From positions 1 to 64,000 of the forward strand of contig NW_026251812.1 of the NCBI RefSeq assembly GCF_025024155.1: 64,000 nt of DNA. Direction: 5' to 3'. This stretch comes from Gamsiella multidivaricata (Eukaryota; Mortierellomycota; Mortierellomycetes; Mortierellales; Mortierellaceae). Made by a program: the position numbers and the translations under genes. This document shows, piece by piece, positions 55,619 through 64,000 of this stretch; the first letter of the stretch is position 1; each line of letters starts with the position of its first letter. The notes beneath the pieces were generated by a model. That model saw only the letters and a program-made list of their open reading frames with translations, did not search any database and was not told the origin of the DNA.

Positions 55619-57666
55619 AGTCGATCCTTATGTGCCTCTGCTCCGGGGAAGAAGGGTTATGCTATGATGCTGAGGCAGTATGCGGTGATAGGTAGGAAAA
55701 TGTAAGGTAGGACGCGCGTGTGTTACGTAGGTTGACAAGAGATGCCTAGAGCAATAGGCAAAATGTACTTTTCGTTAGATTGCATACGTCCCACGGAGGG
55801 CTTTTTTTTTCAGATCTGGAAGTAGTTGTGGGTATTACAGATCGGACCAAAGGGAGAAACGACAACGTTGCTGGGGGCTTTTGGGGCCAAAAAGGAGGAT
55901 GTAGGTGATAGACAATGCGTTGTGTTTGAGAAGGAAGATAAAGAGATGTGTGTTTTTACGGAGAAGTGATGCAAAGACAAGATCCAGGGGCCATTTCTAG
56001 GGAAGAAGAAGAATCTGCGAGCATTTTATACAGCACTGAGTGGCGGTGATGCGGCGTGGAATGCGAATGTGCTTTATATACGGTGTCGTCAAATGCATTA
56101 ATGCGATGACAAGGTAGTTGAACGCTGTCAACAATGGGCATGGGAGCCGAGAATCGCAAAGTCAGGAATAATAGTACGGAAGGTAGGGTAAGGCAAGGTT
56201 AAGAGGGCTAAGAGATGTTGAAGGAGCGGATGAGTGTGAGTGATTTTCGGCACCGCAATTGGAGGACTCAAATAAGGATGTAGCACTTGACCATATGGTG
56301 AGTAGATGGAGAGAGAGAACATCGAATAAGAAGAAATAGGAGAGATAGAGGGAGGAATGCGATATGTGCAGATGTAGACATGATGTACCATGGATCATGA
56401 AAAAGTATAGACTTGTGGTGAGAGAGAGGATGTGCTGTGTCAAAGAGAAAATAAAAACTGTGGATATTACGCAGAAGTAGGGCCGGGCATCATTCGGACG
56501 CGTCAATCCATCTGTCCTTTCCTACCCCTGAAACCAGAGTACTGGAGGGGCACGGTCTTATCATTTCTGTTCAGACAGAGTACGCGGCACAGTGGATACA
56601 GCAGCATTATATGTCGGGTAGCCACCCCCTACAGTGGCGTTGCAAAAGTACAGGGCGTGGTTCATAGGAGGAGTGGAAGAGCAATGCAGTGGATGGAATA
56701 GACGAGGGATGGTGCAAGAAGCGCGGAGCGGTTGTTGATCTTCACTTCTTACCTGGGTGGTGATGCTGCACACAGCAATGTAAAATAGAATGGAAATTAG
56801 AAAAGAAAGAAAGAGGAATTCTAGGAATGATGATGATCCTACTACACTCTTATACTTTCATTGTCCATCCATCCACCCATGCACTTTCCGAATATTGAAA
56901 GAAAAAAAAAGAAGAAAGAGAGAGAGAGAAAATAAAACATTGCTCAGAGTCCGTTGTGGAAGAAGCTACCTAGACGATAGCTAGAGAATCAGGAACTGGA
57001 CTGCAGCTGACGTCCTTTATTTTTTTCTTTTTTTCTTTTTTTAAGTCTGGGTACAGGTATATTCACTTAGTATCTCGTCTCTCTCGCTCATCTTCACGCT
57101 TCCTCTCGTTTCCCTTTCTTATGCCCATCCTTTATTCCCTTTCATCCCAGACACTGCACTTTGACCAGTGTAGACAATCTTTTTTTTTTCTTCCTCCATA
57201 CGGAAATCGGGACAGAAACGAAACAGATCGTCAGGACCGACAAGAACAAAGATACTTTCACACCTTTTTTAATGTTGCTTATATTTTTTTTTCTTCATGT
57301 GTAGTCGCCACCAGGCGAACAATATTACCCTAGCCGCACTGGCATCATGGTTATCATATCTATACCGGCACCTATCTTCGTCCCTGGGATAAAACAGACC
57401 ATCGACCCTGAAATCCAGTCTCTGAGTAGGGGGTTTCTCTCCTACTGTGCGGATGATCACTACTAAACCAATGCTGGAGTGTCTTTCTTCGAGTCTGGGA
57501 CCCGTAGTCCAAGAGGCCAGCATATATATATATAAACAGCACTATTGAATTTCTTTGCTTCATCATGTAGAGCACATAGTCTGTAGGCATTACGTTTTAC
57601 TCGTAAATAGATATCATCATACGATTAGGGTTGTATGAATAGTCGCGTCTGTATAAACTGTCAACC
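55619..57666. other. 2.0 kb interval upstream of the Rho gene
   Basis: It contains the Rho promoter (55619 onward) and, at the far end, the 3' flank of the giant protein gene. 55810, 57020-57040 and 57181-57190 are T-rich tracts; 56780-56930 is AG-rich (GAGAGAGAGA). No frame has domain-like sequence. Confidence 0.4.
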
Positions 57667-60600
57667 TCAGAATTTTTTAAAAGCACCTTTCAGCTTCATG
57701 AATGTTGAAGACCTCGTCGGTGGCTGCGGCTGCTGGCTTGAACTACTTCTGCTGCCAGATCCTTGCTGCGTCACCGACAAAGGCGATTGAAAGGAGGATG
57801 CTGTCGCAAAAGTGTTGATGTACGCTCCACTGAAAAGAACCGAGGTCGACGGACCCTGTGTAGAACGCGATATTCCCGCTACTGTTCGTCCTTTGCCATT
57901 ACGTCTCGTTTTTTCCTCAGTCTCATCCTTCTCCCCAAACTTGGCTGCCAGTCGCGTAATCTCAGCTCGATCCTCGTCATCGCCGCACTCTTCATTCTCG
58001 CCATCCCTTGTCCGGACAACGACCTTCTTAGCTTGTCCAATGGTGTTGGTTCGTAAGAGTGCTAGTCCCATTGAAGAGACATCGGTGTATCGAAGATCGA
58101 TTTCAAGATATTTCTGCGAGGGATTAGGCCTTGACGACGCAGGAGGTGGGATGACTACTGATGGTGTTGTGGACGAGGTTGAAGTCTTATTTCTATCCTT
58201 GTCCATAGATTTGAGTCCAGACGTTGGCGAGCGACTATTAAATAGCCTTGAGGATATAGATTCTCTCCTGCTGGCCCTTGGCGGTGACGACGACATCGAG
58301 CTCGACGTTGATGCAATAGAGGAAGAGGAAGAAGCGGCGACTGTTGGTTGAGCACTGTACTTTGGCAATGCTGCCTCTGGTGGTGCCACGTCGCCTTCAG
58401 AAGTAGCAGTCGTCCTTGGGTCCTCAGGCATCTGCTCCCTTACACGAATCCGTTCACCCAAGTACCTCGCACAGACATCATCATAGCCCGAGCTCACAAT
58501 CTCAATAGCCTCGACCCAACGAAAAGCAATCCTAGCCGTGATATCCATCCAGTCCTCGGACGTAACCTTGCGGAATCCGTGCAGACTGATAGTCGAAAGG
58601 TGCGTGAGCCGAGAGAGGAATTCCTGCATATGGGATACGCCTCTGTGCGACAATGCTGAACAACTGAGTCGGAGCGTCTGCAGGTGTAAGGGAGATGAGG
58701 GCGAAAAGAAGGCTGGTGGTGGAAGCGGTGCAGGTGGCGAGGACATGTACGAAGATGCAAACGTGGAAGACTCGCTGGTTGGAGAATGTGGCGGTGAGGG
58801 CAAGTCCAGTGCATCGCCAGAGTTGCCTGTTTTGGCAAGCATAGCCATGGCACGGTCGCCAAACCAAACGCCCTGCAGGTCGAGAGTGGTGAGTCGCTGC
58901 ATATTAAGGTCACTCAAAAGACTAGCCCAGTCCGAATCCGTTAATGAGTCAAGCGAGCACAATTCAAGGTGGATGAGGGTCGGCTGTTCCATCATAGCCC
59001 TGAAACAGAATGGCTCTGGGTGCTCGGCTGCCGTGGGCACAGCAGCGGGAGCGGAGACTATTACTTGAGCAGAGGAACTGGTGTTGATGTTGCTACTTCG
59101 ACCCTCCATTGATAACGCTTCGCTCAGTCGAGCTGGTTTTGTTGCCCGCCTTAAAACCCGCTTCAAAGCGTAGACGCCCCCGTGTTCGAGTCCGTTGCCA
59201 TGGATGACTAGGCGTCTCAAGCGACAACAACTGTCTCCCGGAATTGGTCTTGTGCCAAGCTCGAGTGCATGGGCGTGCTTATCGTTAAATCCCATAAACC
59301 GCATCTCCAGATCTTCAAGGTAAGAACTGTCGTCGGTCAAGAGCTCCTCCATGGATTCAAGCAACCTAGCCTTGCCTTCGCCAGTTGCCTTGCACTCTGC
59401 CATATACAGTCTTGTGATCCTTGAGCCCGAGATACTGGCAGAGAGCTCCAGTTTGCGGTTGATCCTTGTACCGCTACCAAAATTGATGCCGCCACCGTTG
59501 CCGCCTTTACTGCCGCTAAGAGTCCTTGCACCAAGCACCCTGAATAGATCGACTCGTTTCAGACTTGAAAAGCCCGCAATGCAGGCCTGCAAGATTCTGA
59601 TGTGTCCTGGAATTGAATTAGGGAATCCAAGTGAGAGTTCTGCAAGAAAACTACATGGTGGCACGAGTGAAATCAATTCTGGAATGTTTGTTTCCTGATT
59701 GCTGCCTCCGTTGGCGACTGGAATGATGTTGCCGCTCTCAAAATTGTCGTTGCTGCCAACGCTGCTGCTGTTGGCATTGCTGTATACATAGCCGCGGTTG
59801 CTGGTTCGCATGATGCTCAGGATATCCAGATTAGTAAAGTCCATAGTCCCGATATTAGGAACAGACATCAAGTCGATGTCGCCTTCCAGAATCAAATGCC
59901 TGATCCTCTGGTTCTTCATCAGGTTGATGATGGCATTAATGGGCTGCTGGTCGTCCCCGTTTCTCGCGAGAGTATTTTTTTTCCACGCCAACGGAGGCAC
60001 TCGCTTGGTGAGCCGCACAGCCAATGTGGAAACAGCTAATGCCTCTCCCCCCAACACATCCGCCAGGGTGATCAACTGCCTCTTGTCAAAGTTCCAGTCG
60101 ATCGTCAAGTCCACTTGAAAGAGTGCCCTGACCTTGGAGACACTGATGATCTTTGCATTAAGGTGGCTCTCGCTTGAAGCGACAAATACGGACGACCGGG
60201 TGTGAGGATCCAGGGTTGCCTGGTGATACTCGAGTTTGTTGGCAAAGATTTTGTCGAGGTTTTGGTGATGCATTTTGTAGAACTTGTAGCAAGCCCATCG
60301 CACTCGGCCGTCAGCGCTCTGCACCTTATGTAGTCCGCTGCCGCCGATGTGAACGTTGCCCATGGTCTGCTCGTGGTCAATATTTGGGACTGTGGGGCTA
60401 GTGAGCGAAAATGACGACGTTCCAGAAACAGTGGATTCAGTCTTGGTAGATTGGGCATAAGGCGGTCTCTTCACAATATAGTCCAGAACCCTGAAATCGT
60501 CCATGTCCAGGCCGCTGAGAGTCTCGGAGGCTTCCTCATCGTAGTTGACGCCAAGCAATACCTCCATAAATGCAATCGACCGTTCAATGTTTTGTTTCCG

Positions 60601-62044
60601 CTTGAAGAAAATTTGTGGATCCATACCAGACTTGCCCCCAAGATTCGCCTCAGTGACACTCATCAGTGGCGGCACGGGTCGGTCAAACGCTGCAGTAACA
60701 AATATGTTGTCGAGCGAGACGCCATATTTCATCATCCGAAGCAGGCTGAGTACATAGTTTCCAAACTTGACAAGTAGCACCTGGTCATGATATTGATCCA
60801 GCCGGATCTCGAAGCCTTTGGATTCGTCCATGTGTACATTCCGCTTGTTGGCAAGGGTTCGCTGTCCATGATGTGGGTCGTGGATGTAAATTTCATGCTC
60901 ACAGCAGTCGCACAAGAAATGGAGCCGCATTTTGTTGTGTAGGATGTTCTCAAAGGACCATTGAAGTGGGTTCTCGGGCAGCAGGATGAATAGTGGTGGA
61001 TGGGGACACGATTCGGCTTCATACTTGTGCGTGAGGATGGCCTGACTGACGCGTTTTATGATGCCCAGGCGGTCATGGACAAGGTAGTGCTCCGCTAGAT
61101 CGTCCATGGTGGGGAAAGGGGAGGAGGAAGTTGGGGCCATTTGGGAGATTAAACGCGAGGCGATATGTTGGTGCAAGCTAGGGTCAGTTACCTCATAAAG
61201 AGGGAGCGGGGTGGTGTCATGCTCTAGCTCTGTTTCTTCCAGTATAGCAAGGTTCTCATCAAATATTGGTGGTATGGTGCTGGTGGATGAAGGAGTGTGT
61301 TCAGGAGCCGCTTCAAAGGGTTCTTGGGGCAGGTTATTAAGGCTCTGCACCGTTCTCAATGTCCGTGTCGTGATGGTCGGATATGTTACTGGCGTTGCTG
61401 CTGTTGTTGTGAGCAGTGTGCGTGATATGGGCGCGATTGCTGCGCTGCTGAATTGTGGATGCAGACGCCTAGATACGAGCTGCTCCTCTTCCTCGTGGTC
61501 TGAGGACTCGGCCATGTCAACGAAGTCCTCGCTCTCAACGTGATCGGATTCGTTGCCTCTGTAGTCGATCCCTTCAATGCCTAGGTCCAGGAAGCCAGGC
61601 ACTGGAAGAGTGTGTACGGTATTGACGGTAGTAATAGATGCTGCGACGGAGGCAGCTGCAGCGGCAATGCGCGCAGCCGTTGCTTCTCGCGACCATTCCA
61701 GTGCACTGTTTTCAGATTCGACCTTCAGGACCCGGTTCTCAAAGTAGTAGATGCGGAGGGGCTGTTTCCTATTACCGATGTGCGTGGGAATCAAAGGGAA
61801 AGGATTAGCCATTTGCTCATGGATAGACATGAGTACCGTAGACTACATCGACAGCTTGTTCGTACGGGATGTTGGCGGAGTCCATGGCAAAGGGGACGCG
61901 CACGCCGCAAGAGGAGATGAAGGTTGTGTTGGGAAAGACGCGCTCGATGTCTCTGAGGAAGATGCAGGGCAGGCCGTCCTCGTCCACAGCCACCTTAACC
62001 AGCTCTCGGACACCATGTTGCTCCAGTGTCTGGTATTTGTCCAT
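57667..62044 (-). CDS. Giant LRR-like protein of a Mortierella-type family (2 or more exons)
   Basis: A 1387-codon frame (61830-57667) is preceded by a coding piece at 62044-61817 starting MDKYQTLEQHGVRELVKV. That N-terminus (GLPCIFLRDIERVFPNTTF) and the later PLRIYYFENRVLKVE read as one domain, so both belong together. I could not find a GT-AG pair that joins them in phase, so the joint may be a frameshift or unusual intron. Near residues 300-390 of the long frame lies a conserved block: PPLFILLPEN, NKMRLHFLCDCCEHE, SKGFEIRLDQYHDQ, FGNYVLSLLRMMKYGV. The C-terminal half has leucine-rich segments (LRRLVIHGNGLEHGGVYALKRVL; LTTLDLQGVWFGDRAMAML; LSTISLHGFRKV). I recall similar large proteins as a multigene family in Mortierella; the function is unknown. 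An NLR-like sensor is only a guess, and no NTPase motif is seen. Confidence 0.75.
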
Positions 62045-63514
62045 GGCTTTGGTTCGGCCGACTTCAAATTATGTTTGTTAAAGTAAGTTTTACAGTTCAA
62101 AGAAACAGGGAGGTGAGAGGACACAGTGTTGCTGGATTTTCAGTGGAAATGTGTGGTCAAAAAAAAGAAAAAAGAAAAAGAAAATAAAGTGGGCGATGGC
62201 GATGGGGATGAGGAATGAATGAGGCATGAAGTCAAGAGTTGTTTGTCGAGATTCCTTTTCTTTTTAAACCTGATTCTCGTCCGTTACGGCGCGATGCATT
62301 TAGTATTTGTCTTGCGCTGTTTGCTTATCTACGATGGCTCTGATGCAGGGCAAAGTCGATCCAGACCCACAGGTACAGGCACAACATGACCGTTACTGAG
62401 TATCTACCAAGGAAGCCGATGCGCTACAGCAGACTACTGTTGCAACTGTTCATGCTTTCACTACTTCTGCTCCTTTGGCTCGTTTCTTTCCCTTGGACTT
62501 CCCTCCGCTTCTGTCGCGCCGAGCGCCAGTAAACTGATGCCGTGTGGGGGGCCGAATTATAAGACTTTTTGAGTAGGGTGGCGAGTTTGCTGTTGTTCCT
62601 GAGAGACTCCAGTTGAAGTTGGCTATAGTCTATAGGCAGTTCATCCTTCTCCCTGTTCCCCCCGCATGATCGCCTGAAATCTTTTCTCTTGTTCATTTGT
62701 CGACTCGGTAGAACGTAACAGAGTCCATAAAATGAAAATGCTCAACAAATTCGTGCCAAGGAGTAAAGGGGACCAGCGGACACTCGTAACCTTGATTTTC
62801 TAACGTGGCACAAGTGTGGGACATCAAAGTGCCTTTTGTTTCCAAGCGAATGGGCTATGCTGACTAAAGAAACTACCTCTCAGTCAATGGGAGAGTGAGT
62901 TCGACCCATGTGCCCTATGCTGTGCGTGTGCTATGGAGCCAGAATCACCTCCCACAATAAATAGAGACACAGACAGCTCGCATATACATATTGGTCGTCC
63001 ATAGAGTCTAGCTTGATATCAGGAAGGGATTTATGACAAATTATCAACGCGTCATCTATGATCCCCATGGTATCAGGGCATAGAGTAGAGGGGAGGACGT
63101 GCCTAGATGCCCACAGCGGCGTAACCAAGGTTGGCTTCCCCTTCAATCCATGGCTGCGACATTTGCGAACACTTGAGTTGGACTCATGCATACAGTGATA
63201 ACACAGCGCGTGTTTGTACATGTATTGTGCAGGGGCCAATGACCGACCCTAATAATTTTCCACGGGACCCGTTGAACCGCTACCCTGGTGCCCTCTGAAA
63301 CACGCGTCGTAATCTACGCGATAAACACAGTCACCGCTTGCTGTGTTTGGTACGCAGAAGAAACATCCCTTATTCCACACACCCCTTTCTGCCTTCGTCC
63401 CTCTCGTCCATTGATCGCATCGGCCACTGCTCTCATCCGACTGCATCGCTCGATTCGACTTGCTACTTTTCTCCGCATCAGCCACAAAGGAACCTCCAAG
63501 CAACGTAGTCTACT
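62045..63514. other. 1.5 kb interval between giant gene and RPAP1
   Basis: It holds the promoters of two divergent genes. 62158-62190 is an A-rich tract. A minus-strand frame at 62424-62696 is basic and Ser-rich but not recognisable. 63370-63500, before the RPAP1 start, is C/T-rich. Confidence 0.4.
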
Positions 63515-64000
63515 ATGAGCTCAAGTCCAGTCGACGAGGAGAAGAGACGCCGCGAGCATGCGAGCGTTATCCGTCAACGACGACAACCGGTTGAAACCGA
63601 GGAAGAGCTCTTGGCCATGCAGGATGAGTTCTACAAGGCCAACGACAGACCCGCCGCAGCTGTTGTCAGAGTCAAGAAACCCGTAGTGAGCGGCAGTAGC
63701 ACCGGGAACTCTGGGGACACAACAAGGCACGTTACTGTTGAAGATAATGACGATGACGACATGCCTCCGCCTTTGGAAAAGGATATGGTCTCTCTTGACG
63801 GCGACCAGCTACCTCTGCAACCGCCCAGTATCCAGGCATCATCTTTCAAACTTCGAGGAGGGTCAAGATTTCTGCAGGATAGAGCCAGCAAAGGGCCTAG
63901 GACACATTTCCAGACACCCCCCAAAGGCGAGCGATTTCAGATTGACTTTGACGATGAGGATGACGGTACAAGCGTCCCTACAGCCGCAAGGACCGCTCAC
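63515..64000 (+). CDS. RPAP1: RNA polymerase II-associated protein 1 (Rba50/RPAP1), N-terminal part
   Basis: Open from the ATG at 63515 to the window edge, 162 residues with no stop. The N-terminal RPAP1 motif is ETEEELLAMQDEFYKANDRPAAAVVR at residues about 27-52 (acidic helix followed by a conserved P-x-A-x-V-V-R). A second RPAP1-like stretch is SSFKLRGGSRFLQDRA near residue 113. Between and after are acidic linkers (EDNDDDDMPPP). The protein helps assemble and import RNA polymerase II. The rest lies outside the window. The CT-rich leader before 63515 and absence of an upstream in-frame Met support the start. Confidence 0.8.
   Translation, partial: MSSSPVDEEKRRREHASVIRQRRQPVETEEELLAMQDEFYKANDRPAAAVVRVKKPVVSGSSTGNSGDTTRHVTVEDNDDDDMPPPLEKDMVSLDGDQLPLQPPSIQASSFKLRGGSRFLQDRASKGPRTHFQTPPKGERFQIDFDDEDDGTSVPTAARTAH

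Noticed and set aside
1..64000. CRISPR arrays, operons, riboswitches or bacterial insertion sequences
   Set aside because: No regularly spaced repeats, and genes are intron-rich eukaryotic units; no bacterial features were seen.

Overview
This 64 kb window is nuclear DNA of a filamentous fungus. Nearly every gene is split by short GT-AG introns, there are mitochondrial and secretory targeting sequences, and two kinds of nuclear tRNA gene are present. A very long protein at 57667-62044 resembles, from memory, a family expanded in Mortierella-type fungi. Together with the METTL4-like methyltransferase and frequent long poly(T)/poly(A) tracts in introns, this points to Mortierellomycotina. That assignment is inference; no database search was possible.

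Layout. 0-5.4 kb: mitochondrial acetylornithine aminotransferase (ARG8), then a secreted acidic protein. 5.5-10.1 kb: an accessory island, a TIR-bounded element of about 4.6 kb with a 1.14 kb near-perfect palindrome nested in its left end (one tRNA-Val gene per arm), a small zinc-finger-like ORF and a MITE-like unit. 10.4-13.6 kb: a metallo-beta-lactamase-fold hydrolase and, convergent to it, a secreted polysaccharide lyase. 14.0-16.3 kb: a decayed pogo/Tigger-type DNA transposon. 17.6-20.1 kb: a disrupted gene for a secreted His-rich/Cys-rich protein.

20.3-27 kb is housekeeping: glucose-6-phosphate dehydrogenase (ZWF1) divergent from exopolyphosphatase (PPX1), COX16, and tRNA-Gln. 27.1-27.4 kb is a SINE-like retroposon with a perfect 19 bp target duplication. 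28.6-33.8 kb is a divergent pair: a BRD7/9-like bromodomain protein and a METTL4-like MT-A70 methyltransferase. 34-38.5 kb holds mitochondrial ribosomal protein bL32m, a secreted M14 carboxypeptidase and a membrane-anchored expansin-like protein. 38.7-41.2 kb is an OPT oligopeptide/metal-chelate transporter. 43.6-53.8 kb holds a BAR-PH-ArfGAP protein, a Heh/Src1/Man1 inner nuclear membrane protein and an alkaline ceramidase. 54.6-55.6 kb is a Rho GTPase whose start codon stands alone in its exon. 57.7-62.0 kb is the giant LRR-like protein. The window ends inside an RPAP1/Rba50 gene.

Functional themes. Several genes feed extracellular nutrient capture (carboxypeptidase, OPT transporter, polysaccharide lyase, expansin-like protein). 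Others are mitochondrial (ARG8, COX16, bL32m, possibly a PPX1 isoform) or chromatin/nuclear (bromodomain protein, METTL4-like enzyme, Heh/Src1, RPAP1). They look like independent eukaryotic transcription units, not operons. Exon boundaries were read by eye from splice signals and reading-frame continuity; most models close exactly in phase, and the exceptions are stated in the entries.
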